This document shows positions 37,332-46,217 of a stretch of DNA of 64,000 bases, piece by piece. How positions within the stretch are numbered: the stretch's first letter is position 1; the number at the start of each line of letters is the position of its first letter. Below the pieces are notes generated by a model, which saw only the letters and a program-made list of their open reading frames with translations, was not told where the DNA came from and ran no database searches. A program made the position numbers and the translations under genes. This DNA comes from Mytilinidion resinicola (Eukaryota > Ascomycota > Dothideomycetes > Mytilinidiales > Mytilinidiaceae). The stretch is taken from positions 1,038,709-1,102,708 of the forward strand of contig NW_022985446.1 in the NCBI RefSeq assembly GCF_010093595.1, in the 5' to 3' direction.

Positions 37332-38690
37332 ATGTCCGCCAAAAAGGTCACGATAGCGGAGCTAAAAGCACTCCTCGCGCGTATTGGTAGCCCGGCGAGT
37401 GGTACGAGACCGGTGCTCCAAGCACGGCTGGCCCAGGACCTCAAAACGCCTCGCCTGCCCATCGCCACGGATAATATGATTGATTTTCTAGCTTTAGAAG
37501 GCACCCCCAACTCATTAACAAAGAGAAAAGGAAGGACCAGGATTCTCAGTGTCGACATGGGCATTAAAAATCTCGCCTTCTGCGTCGCAGATGTCAGGCT
37601 AGAGGTCAAACCTACGATCAGGAAAGAAACCCCGAAAGGCCACATGAGCACCATCGCTTGGCGCCGCATAGACGTCGCATGGGAAACCGCAAAGAAAAGT
37701 TCGGATCCCGTACCGAGAGACTCGGATGGCGAAGATGCTCCAGATGATCCTTTCCATCCCCGCAACTTGGCTGCTACTGCATACGCTCTTCTCACTCGCA
37801 TTCTGCTGCCGTATGAGCCGGATATAATTCTCATCGAGCGGCAGAGGTACCGCTCTGGCGGTGGTGCCGCAATCCAAGAGTGGACTGTGCGGGTCAATAT
37901 GCTAGAGGGTATGCTGTGGGCTATACTCGAAAGCCTGCGCCAAACAGCCTCTCATCCAAAATCAACGAAGAAGGAATTCCCGTCCGTGTTCGATGTTAGT
38001 CCGGCACGCGTAGGAGCATTCTGGGTGGATCCTGAGAAGGTACCTAGAGTGAGGAGTAAAGCAGTACTCGGCGCAGAAGGCGAGGTGATCGGTATGGAAG
38101 AGACTAGTGTGTTGGCGCGAGGGAAAGTCAAGAAGCTCCAGAAGATCAAGCTTGTGCAATCATGGCTGTCAGGCTCGGAGTTCTCGTCTCAATCGTCCGG
38201 CGGTAGCAAGTCGGAAAAACAAAGAATGGAGTCGATCATCCCGCTCATGTTCTCATTTTCGGAAGAGGCGGAGCAGACGAGGTTGACGCTGTGCTCGCCT
38301 GTGTCGAGGGCAAAGAAGCCAAAGATGAAGATTCCGATCAGCGGGAATCCCAGGAAGTTTGACGATCTCGCGGATTGCTTCCTACAGGCTGCAGCCTGGG
38401 TAGCCTGGGAGGGGGCTAGGTTCAAGATCGAAAGAGATGGCGAAGCCGGAGTCACTGACGACATTGCGACAGCAAAATCAGACGCCCTGACCAAGAAGAG
38501 TAGAAAGAAAATTGGTTCACTAACAGGGAAAGGAAAAGATCTGGAGCACGCCGAATCTCAGGCTGTTTCGAGGAAAAAGAGCACTAAACCTCGTGCAGAC
38601 GTGGACATAAAGTCGAAGATCGAAGGATGTGATGGCATGGCAAAAAAAAAAAGTAGAAAAAGCTCCCTACCTGCAACAAGAGGGAAATAA
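37332..38690 (+). CDS. cce1: Mitochondrial Holliday-junction resolvase (Cce1/Ydc2 type)
   Basis: A single exon of 452 aa. A SAP-like helical head (about 5-40, TIAELKALLARIGSPASGTR) is followed by an RNase-H-fold nuclease: first acidic residue in RILSVDMGIKNLAFC, second in ILIERQRYRSGG, and last in FDDLADCFLQAAAWVAWE. These acidic residues bind the catalytic metals that cut four-way junctions, in mitochondrial DNA in yeasts. The last 70 residues are unusual, very Lys/Ser-rich and close to a run of ten A in the DNA (near 38642), so the exact C-terminus is sensitive to an indel there. It converges with mlh3. Confidence 0.88.
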   Translation: MSAKKVTIAELKALLARIGSPASGTRPVLQARLAQDLKTPRLPIATDNMIDFLALEGTPNSLTKRKGRTRILSVDMGIKNLAFCVADVRLEVKPTIRKETPKGHMSTIAWRRIDVAWETAKKSSDPVPRDSDGEDAPDDPFHPRNLAATAYALLTRILLPYEPDIILIERQRYRSGGGAAIQEWTVRVNMLEGMLWAILESLRQTASHPKSTKKEFPSVFDVSPARVGAFWVDPEKVPRVRSKAVLGAEGEVIGMEETSVLARGKVKKLQKIKLVQSWLSGSEFSSQSSGGSKSEKQRMESIIPLMFSFSEEAEQTRLTLCSPVSRAKKPKMKIPISGNPRKFDDLADCFLQAAAWVAWEGARFKIERDGEAGVTDDIATAKSDALTKKSRKKIGSLTGKGKDLEHAESQAVSRKKSTKPRADVDIKSKIEGCDGMAKKKSRKSSLPATRGK

Positions 38691-39425
38691 TCAGAGGAAA
38701 AGAAAATGAAAAGGTCCGCCAAACCTCCTTCAAGCAAAGACAAATGATCACAGATCGAGATACTGCATGCTGCTAGCAGGCAATCTCTGCTAGCAGGAAA
38801 AAGTAGAGCCGAAACTTACTTAATCGATTCAAAGATATGGACCAAGATATTCTTCCAACTGATATATGCTCCTATGGAACTGTGCATATTTCTGCTAAAA
38901 GGTAGAGTAGAATCGTCTAAGTAGAAGCAATAGGCTCATACACTGACTTGAATAATTGCGGGTTAGCCACCATTTCCGGCTCAGGCTTCAGCGCGTTGTA
39001 GAGCGAGTTGCGGACGTATTAAGGAATAAAAAATCCATACGTTATGCACCGGCCCACCCGTCATGTTTTGATGCGGACTCGAAGTTCTGTGGATGAGGAA
39101 TTGAAAGAGACATCAGCACGTGATGACTTGGAAAGGAAAGTCTTGGCTCGACAAGGGTTAAGCGAGGTGTGGAGCACCGTGTATATTTTCACCGGGCCAT
39201 TTTTCTTTCTTCCCTTAAGCGAGTGCCATAAGCGAGAAATGCACGTGACCCGAAGTATCATGCCTTGTCCTCCACAAAGGATGAAGGAGTCAATTGGTAA
39301 CATCTTTATCCGCTTCGTAGGAGGATAGCATATGTCTATCAAGAATAGTGCTGAATCTTGTAGGATCACAAGAAGAGCTTACTCCAGCAGAAGGGTCTAA
39401 AAATCGTATGTACTGGTAGATACCG
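38691..39425. other. Convergent gap between cce1 and mlh3
   Basis: No gene and no copy of the 107-bp repeat is recognised. A short duplication of GCTAGCAGG occurs near 38771-38799. Confidence 0.4.
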
Positions 39426-42400
39426 CTAAGAACCACCCCCACCCCGCTCCTTCTCTTTCCACGCTCTAAACGCATCCACAAAACTCTTCTCCTTCGACCC
39501 AGTATCACCTCGCATTCCTCCCAACGCGTCCCCAAAAGCCCCAGCCCCGAACCCGGCACTCTCGTCCCCCGTCCCAATCTCCACCAATGGCACCATAGAC
39601 GGCCGCCCATGCGCGCACTGGAACGGGAACGCACACGTACTAAGCTTCCTTACCAATTCCCTGCACTCATCTACACTCAGCTCATCATTGAACATGATCG
39701 CGCTACGACATGCTCTTGAGTTCACGAGATCCAATAAGCCCAAGGGACAAGAGCCGATGGAGCGAAGCCAGTGATGGGTTTTCGTAGGCTCAGTGTCCGT
39801 TGGTTTGGGGGGAAGACGGGCTGGAGCTTCGTCGAGTTTGTAGACTTCGGAGCGGAGGAGATTGATGAGGAGTTTTGGGTCGGACTGGCAGCGTTCAGCG
39901 ATGGCCGGGGGTAAGGTGATGATTGTGAGTGTTGATGGTAGCATTTCCGCTGGAGGCTTGGCTGAAGACTGTGTGGGGAAAGTGAGGTTGTATAGGATGC
40001 CCCAGGCGGCGAACGTTGGCGCATGAGTGCGGAATATCTGGCTCTCGTGGGATGAAAGGGAGAAGCGGAGTGGGCTGCTCAGCACCGTAAAGTCCACCCG
40101 GGACTTGTGGCCTAGATTCGAGCGGAAGGGTACGCGGTTTGCCGATTCAGGAATTGGCATGCAGAGGTCGGAGAGTAGGGCTTCGACGCGAATACGTTCG
40201 TCTGCCGCGTGTTGATCGATAAGTACCAAAACTGTGCCATTATTGTCGTCAGAATCGCCCTTCGTCTTGACAAGGATGAACTTCTTATCCACCTGCGCAA
40301 TGACTGTTGCATACTGAAGAGCGGCCTTTGAAAGTTTACTCGATCTAGAGAGCGATGCTTCTTTAAAGGCTTTGTTCATATCGACATGGCCGCAATCATG
40401 TTTGAAATGGCTATCCTCAATGGCTTCGACAATTGTACCGTTTAGCGATACTTGTGGTATGCTCAATTCCGCTTGCTTGAAGACAGGGTTGTCCCACTCA
40501 TTGAGAAGTCCGTTCAACCATGGATTAGAGCTTTCATCTGTTGTTGCTGGTCTCTTTCTTTGGCGCAGGCGAAGTGGCCTATTGTAATCGGCTAAAATTG
40601 TAGGTGTCGAAAACAAAGATGATTCGGTTTGTGGTCGCTGAGATTCCTTGGGAACGACGCACCCAGTTCTAGCATTGATCAGGAAGGTTTGTTTCGTTGA
40701 CGGATTTGTCCACGTAATAGTCTCGTCAAGGTGAGATGATTCGTGTTCAGGTTCGTTCTCATGTGGGTTGGGATTAGTGGGAGATTGATCTTCCATAACT
40801 GCAGTTGAGTCAACGCTGGATAGGTCTATCGAAAGGCTCAAGTCGCCGAGAGATCCTTGTAAGATGGGCTCAACGCTGAAGGGTGAGAATGGCATGATAG
40901 ACACTTGATTCTCCTGGTCCTGAGACTCATTCTTCCTGACAACTTTTCCAGTGTTCCAGAGCGTGTCATAGAACCCGCTTTTGCCGCTTTTGATTCTGCT
41001 CCATTCCGTAAAAGGTTGGTATTGGCGCTGTGTCCCAGCTTCGGATTTGGATTTAGTGACAGATCCTATAGTGGATGGCGTTGACCTCTTTCGCTTTTTG
41101 TTGGTCACGTCTGGTGTCGCCACCCGCACAACGTCTGTTTCAGTTTTGCTGCCGTCGAAGAAGCTGTGTATCGCTCTGGGCGGGGTCTTCTCGTCAGGCG
41201 GGGAGAGAGACTCACTCAAAGGCTTGTCGAAAGCCGTCCGCTGTTTGCGTGGCCTAAAGTGATGAACCGAGAGCCATTGAGTCAACATAGCGCGTAAGAC
41301 TTCAATGATCGACCGCAATTTGCTTTCACTTTCTAGAAGCAAACTCTCGGGCATAGAAGCAGTAGATGGCTCCTTCAGACAGACCCGTAGTGAAAACATT
41401 GGCCATTTATCGGTCCCTTTGCGTGCGCCTCTCAACTGGCGGTTCGTGATGCCATCGCTCTTGAATCGCTTGTCGTGCTTCCTGCGCTCTTTCTCATGAT
41501 CGTCGACGTCAGAGGCATCTTCAACTGCACCAAAGCTGGAAAGGCTGAAGAGGCGGTTGATTTCATCGTACAGCTCGTTGTGTCCAGACTCTGCGGATAA
41601 CGATCGAATCCCAAGAGAAAGGAATTGCACTCGTTTGCTCGGCGCTGGCTCAAGGGAGATTGCCCCTTTAATGCTGACTTGGGAAGTGGAAGCCGATGCT
41701 GGCACCCATAATTTCCAGTCTTCTCGTGGAATGTATGAGGCTTGCGTCAGCATATTGAGCATGTACTGCAGCTCTGGAGCAATCCTCTTCTCGCCCGTGG
41801 GTTTTTGCTTGGTAAGAGACCCCAATGATGCTAGCGACGGTCCGTTCAGTGTGAAATTCCGTATTGTGTCTGCATCCCTAATTCTGATAGAACACTCTCC
41901 TTGCCACCCAAGGAGGAGCCCAGTCACATCCCTTTTTAAGGCCTCCCAGAGCCGGTCGTGTTCTGATCTCTCCTCAAGCACTTGGACTCTCTGCTTTACT
42001 CGAACAGGCATGTTTCCGAACAGATCGCGAACTGTCACTCGAGTGCCGTGGTCACGCCAGGTGATATCGTGGTGCGATGGCGCGGGTATTTGCCTTGCGA
42101 TGGGCTTGCAGTGGTGAAGTGTCATAGTATTATGGGAGCGATGCTCATGGTGGTGGGAGGTGATCGTCAAGAGGGACATGGCAGCGAGAGAAGCAAATAA
42201 GGATCCATTTCGGCCGAAGGTAGCATCTCCGGAGTTGTATCTTGAAGTATCTTCTTGGGTGAGTTTATATACCACGCAAGGTTGGGAAAACATACAATAC
42301 ATCCTACCCAAACCGCCACCGTCCCTGAACTCCTCGGGAGCTATACCAAGGCCATTATCCTCTACAGTACACCCCCCACGGCCGAAGTCGACAGTGGCCT

Positions 42401-42545
42401 CTAGCTTAGTAGCTCCAGCATCCAAGGCATTCTTAAAGAGCTCTACAACCACGCCGGTCAGGGACGTGATGGCAGTAGATGACTTGATCTGGGCAATGAC
42501 GTCGGCGGGCAGAGGGAGAATAGCTCCTTGGGAACGGTTTCTCAT
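39426..42545 (-). CDS. mlh3: DNA mismatch repair protein MutL homologue Mlh3
   Basis: Exons on the minus strand: 42545-42296 and 42250-39426; 1024 aa from the chosen ATG. In-frame ATGs upstream (42566, 42599) would add residues before the conserved LPADVIAQIKSSTAI. The N-terminal GHKL ATPase has the Mg/ATP Asn motif (ELFKNALDAGATKL), DNGLGI and the GSLFASL loop. A long divergent linker follows. The C-terminal domain carries the endonuclease motif DQHAADERIRVE (about 40181-40220), plus CRSAIMFND and CAFPFQCAHGRPSM. Mlh3 pairs with Mlh1 and nicks DNA in repair and meiotic crossing-over. The 45-bp intron (GTATGT...AAGAAG) restores GLGRMYYTSRYNS; unspliced, the frame also stays open. Confidence 0.93.
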   Translation of the reverse strand: MRNRSQGAILPLPADVIAQIKSSTAITSLTGVVVELFKNALDAGATKLEATVDFGRGGCTVEDNGLGIAPEEFRDGGGLGRMYCMFSQPCVVYKLTQEDTSRYNSGDATFGRNGSLFASLAAMSLLTITSHHHEHRSHNTMTLHHCKPIARQIPAPSHHDITWRDHGTRVTVRDLFGNMPVRVKQRVQVLEERSEHDRLWEALKRDVTGLLLGWQGECSIRIRDADTIRNFTLNGPSLASLGSLTKQKPTGEKRIAPELQYMLNMLTQASYIPREDWKLWVPASASTSQVSIKGAISLEPAPSKRVQFLSLGIRSLSAESGHNELYDEINRLFSLSSFGAVEDASDVDDHEKERRKHDKRFKSDGITNRQLRGARKGTDKWPMFSLRVCLKEPSTASMPESLLLESESKLRSIIEVLRAMLTQWLSVHHFRPRKQRTAFDKPLSESLSPPDEKTPPRAIHSFFDGSKTETDVVRVATPDVTNKKRKRSTPSTIGSVTKSKSEAGTQRQYQPFTEWSRIKSGKSGFYDTLWNTGKVVRKNESQDQENQVSIMPFSPFSVEPILQGSLGDLSLSIDLSSVDSTAVMEDQSPTNPNPHENEPEHESSHLDETITWTNPSTKQTFLINARTGCVVPKESQRPQTESSLFSTPTILADYNRPLRLRQRKRPATTDESSNPWLNGLLNEWDNPVFKQAELSIPQVSLNGTIVEAIEDSHFKHDCGHVDMNKAFKEASLSRSSKLSKAALQYATVIAQVDKKFILVKTKGDSDDNNGTVLVLIDQHAADERIRVEALLSDLCMPIPESANRVPFRSNLGHKSRVDFTVLSSPLRFSLSSHESQIFRTHAPTFAAWGILYNLTFPTQSSAKPPAEMLPSTLTIITLPPAIAERCQSDPKLLINLLRSEVYKLDEAPARLPPKPTDTEPTKTHHWLRSIGSCPLGLLDLVNSRACRSAIMFNDELSVDECRELVRKLSTCAFPFQCAHGRPSMVPLVEIGTGDESAGFGAGAFGDALGGMRGDTGSKEKSFVDAFRAWKEKERGGGGS

Positions 42546-43313
42546 GGCATCTTTGCTGGTGTCCATGCTGCAGCCATTCGAGGTCCGGAGCTCAGGCATG
42601 CGGTGGGTTGTTGATTGTGGCGGTCCATGCTGATGCATGCAGAGAGAAGTGGCTATCCTCACGTTTTCTGGCGAGAAGGAAGCCGCATCCGGCCATGCTC
42701 AGACGGTGAAGTAGCTGGGGACGAGTCCTGGTCCTGAGATATTCTGGAGGTTGGGCATTCTTTCGGCCGTCGGTGGGATGGAAGCTCCTGCACGGCCGTT
42801 CCTGAGAAAGCTGGTGGCGCAGGGCGGCCCGATGCGTTCGAGACAAGACAGCCTCAACTCCACGAGCGCCGCCCTCTCCAGCCATATACACACCCAGCTT
42901 CCTTCGCAGCCTCGCCATTCTTACGGGCTGTCAACCTCCAAACATACTCACTTCCTTACGCGCTTCATACCGTGCTGCCAGTCACGTCTGGCGCGCCTGG
43001 CTCCTGCGCAGCCTCGTCATCGCCAATAAATTCCACGTGGAGCTCGTCGACACCTGTGAATCTGCCGCCGAGCTTACACGACGTCGACCGCCCGCCATTC
43101 GAAGACTGCCAGCAGGCTTCCCTACTACAGTATCAGACTTGTAGTGAACAATCGGTATGGCGACTGCTGAGCCTGCCGCGCCTCCGCATGGTATGCTTTG
43201 TCGTCCAATTTAGCGATTGCTTTCGTTGCTTCTTGCTAAAAGCCACCCGCTCTCATCCGGCTATAATGCTTCAGCACTCTAGCTTCTTTTGCTTTGCTGC
43301 TTGCTAACATCTC
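42546..43313. promoter_or_regulatory. Divergent upstream region of mlh3
   Basis: It separates mlh3 from the plus-strand gene at 43314. Frames here lack domains. Confidence 0.4.
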
Positions 43314-44531
43314 ATGGCGAAAGACCGCCACACCCGCAGACGGCCGTTCGCGGCTTGGATGAAGCGCCTCGCGAACCTCAAGAACTCTTCTTCCTCAGAC
43401 GCCCCTAATGGCACTGGCAAGAAAAATCAATCCGCGTCACAATCGAAGAGCAAGAAGGCTGCCGCGAAGAATAATAACCCATACCCCGAGTCAGGCCACT
43501 TCCGTAGCAACAATGGACACCTCTCCTTTTCCAACCCGACCTCAACCTCGAATACCAACGGTAGCTACACATCACTAGAAGACACTAGCCACAACCGTGC
43601 TTTTGCTACAAGCAACAAATCTACCGCACCGACTGTCGCCACAAATAACGACACGGTACACTCGGAGACAGGCCAGTCGAAATCAGGTACAACGAACACA
43701 GCAGGGGGTGGGAACAGCACTTTTTCTTCTCCAAACCACTCTGAACGCTCTCTAACAACCACTCTCACAACCATTCAATCGACGGCTCCGTCCAACCTCC
43801 TTGCGCACCAGCACCATGGCCAGGGCACGCAGGCAGCAGGATCTGCAAATGGCCCCCCTGTACATTTCTCACACCAGTACCCCATATCTCCGCCTGCATC
43901 CGCGATTCCCTCGCACCTAGCACCCTCGTCCAACCCGAACACTTACCAAGCCGCAACGGCGAACAACATCCTCACGGACAACGCTTCCATCCTTACCCTA
44001 GCATCGTCGTCCAAGCGTCGCCGCAGGCACTCCGTCGACACCGACGCCTCCGTGCGCGCTTTGGCGCCATCCTCTGTATGGGGAGGGAGCCGCGAATCGC
44101 TCCCGCTCAGCGTGTTGTCGTCAAACGTCGACAACTCCAACATATACAGCCCACAGGGCCGACCGAGCGTCGGTGGCCTGGCTAGTGCGGAACGCGCAAG
44201 TGTGTACTCCTCCTCTGGAGTCGTTGCAGCCGCACCACTCAGCGAACGCAACAGCTACTACGCTAACAAACAGGGAGTAGACGGCGCTAGCGTTCGCAGT
44301 GGGCTTCTGGGCCATGGCAGGACGGAGAGTATTACGGGGAGCATAGGCGCGAACGCTACTACCCCAGCCAGCCCTCTGGCTAGCCCCACCAACCAGACTG
44401 GACCTGGCAGGCTGAGTCGGCGCAGCTCGGAATGGAAGCAGGGCGAGGGGAGTGATGGAGAAGACGAAGAACCGTCTACAGTGACGTTGACCGAGGATGT
44501 GAAAGGAAAGGGCAAGGAAATTGCAGTTTGA
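43314..44531 (+). CDS. Conserved disordered Ser/Asn-rich fungal protein
   Basis: A single exon of 405 aa. It begins with a basic block (MAKDRHTRRRPFAAWMKRLA). About 200 residues of low-complexity Ser/Thr/Asn follow, and then a better conserved patch (DNASILTLASSSKRRRRHS, then SVRALAPSSVWGGSRESLPL) and repeated SRESL/SVRSG-like phosphosite-type text. The tail is acidic and ends KGKGKEIAV. I recall similar sequences throughout filamentous ascomycetes, sometimes under a 'polycystin cation channel' name. I see no membrane segment, so that name looks wrong. A regulatory or cytoskeletal scaffold is possible, but function is unknown. Confidence 0.7.
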   Translation: MAKDRHTRRRPFAAWMKRLANLKNSSSSDAPNGTGKKNQSASQSKSKKAAAKNNNPYPESGHFRSNNGHLSFSNPTSTSNTNGSYTSLEDTSHNRAFATSNKSTAPTVATNNDTVHSETGQSKSGTTNTAGGGNSTFSSPNHSERSLTTTLTTIQSTAPSNLLAHQHHGQGTQAAGSANGPPVHFSHQYPISPPASAIPSHLAPSSNPNTYQAATANNILTDNASILTLASSSKRRRRHSVDTDASVRALAPSSVWGGSRESLPLSVLSSNVDNSNIYSPQGRPSVGGLASAERASVYSSSGVVAAAPLSERNSYYANKQGVDGASVRSGLLGHGRTESITGSIGANATTPASPLASPTNQTGPGRLSRRSSEWKQGEGSDGEDEEPSTVTLTEDVKGKGKEIAV

Positions 44532-44765
44532 GAGTAAATTGTTAGGAAAGGCGCAAGGGGCACATTATATCATGGCGATGGAGCTACGGCAGGGTTGGAA
44601 ATGGAGCTCCACACGGATGAATAGCAAAGGGCGTGGAATGGGAATCGGGGTAGTCATTGGTTATCTGTGTGGAAGTGGGCATCGTGCGGTATGGAGCAGT
44701 CGTTTGAACCCGGCGTATGGATGGATGTCCTTCTATCACTGATACCCTAGGGCACTTTGGGATCG

Positions 44766-45915
44766 CTACCTGAGATTTTGAGCGCTGATATTCAGTGGAA
44801 TATCGGGACTTAATTGGGTCTTATAATTCACTACTTCACCCTCCTGTGATGCGTGAGCTTGCAAATCGAACCCGATTGACTTGGTGATGGCATACCTTTT
44901 TGTAACTTTCGACTCCTCCAGCGGGTCCTGAGCTACAGGCTTCCGCTTACTCCGCCGAGGCTCCTCGCCCTTCACAGCTTCGTTCACAGCCTTCCTACCC
45001 CCTTTCACCGTCTTCTTCTCAATCTTCCCCTTTCGGTCTCCCTTTACGCCCTTCCCATTCTTCAACTTCTCTCTCTCCCCCTCCCCCTCATCTTTCCCCT
45101 CAACTTCCGCCCCTACTCCACCCCCCTTCCCCACTCCCAAATCCCCACCCTCCCGTCCCAAAACCCACGCAACCCTCTCCACCTCCCCCGCGCCAACCCC
45201 CAGCCTCTCCATAACCCTCCCCACCCCCTCAACCACCGCCCGGTATTCCTTAACCGTATACCCAATCTTCCGCTCCCACCCCATTCCCTTCCCCTTCACC
45301 TCCGCTTCCTCCCACATCACCCACCGAAACACCTCATCGGAGAAGAATGGCGCGCTATCTGGCGCCGCCACTGATAACAGGAGGGAGGCGGTCGCGGGGC
45401 CGATGCCGGAGAGGGGCGTGAGGAGGGGGAGTGCGGCGGCGATAGACGCGGGGGTAGGCGTTGGGGAGAGGGCTGCGAAGGCTTTGCGCGTGCTCTCCAC
45501 GATTTTCTCTGCGGGGTTGCCGTCGACGAGCTTTAGGAGCGTGGGGCGGAATGTGCCATGTTTTCTAGTGTCATACCACTTCCCGTCAGTACATTGAGTC
45601 TTCGCATATTCTAAAGGTTAGGCATCACGCCGGGGGTGTTCTCGAATCAGAAACCCGTAGAGTGTAGGCGATGAGATTGAGATGGTGGGAGAGATCAGGC
45701 GCGTACAGTTTCCACTCTACCAACTGGAGCACTTCCCGTTTCTCTAGCCAAGCATCTCCGCCACTCTCTTCTCTCCGTTTCGCGACGGTGGCGGGGAGGG
45801 TCGTGAAACGGGCTGTGTCGAGATCGTGGAGTTTAGAGGGAACCGTGGCGGGGTAGCGCGTTAGGGCGTTATGGAAGGCGAAGAGGGTGATTGCGGAGGG
45901 AGTAAGGAGGGTCAT
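44766..45915 (-). CDS. Conserved fungal protein with helix-hairpin-helix-like motif
   Basis: Exons on the minus strand: 45915-45707 and 45564-44766; 335 aa. The first exon has YPATVPSKLHDLDTARF, then LEKREVLQLVEWKL; exon 2 continues KHGTFRPTLLKLVDGN. At about 113-135 is LTPLSGIGPATASLLLSV, a GxGxxTA-type hairpin as in HhH DNA glycosylases, followed by PFFSDEVFRW. The C-terminal third is low-complexity Lys/Glu/Gly. The order resembles a fungal family of unknown function that keeps the glycosylase-like helical fold; I do not see the catalytic Lys/Asp of a true glycosylase clearly enough to claim activity. The upstream GTG at 46011 is not a good start; ATG 45915 fits. Confidence 0.65.
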
Positions 45916-46217
45916 GGCGGTGGGTTGGAGTAGAATTGTGGAGGGCTTGGTGAGAGGTGAGGTTGGAGATGGATGGCGTTGGCCAATGAACACGCTTGGA
46001 CGCGGTCTCACGTGAAATCGTGGGTTCGCAAATGTCGGAGGACTCGTTCACGAAGGGGATTATTGTACCAGTATACTGCGGTAGATGAGGATTAGGATGT
46101 GTTGTTTGTTTAAGCTAAGTTCTCCAATTCTGCACACAGTTCTTGATCAAGTCAATTGTAACAGCAGCAACTCTGCAAGCTTGTCCATTCAACTCCACCG
46201 TGCAATCAAGCTCGACC

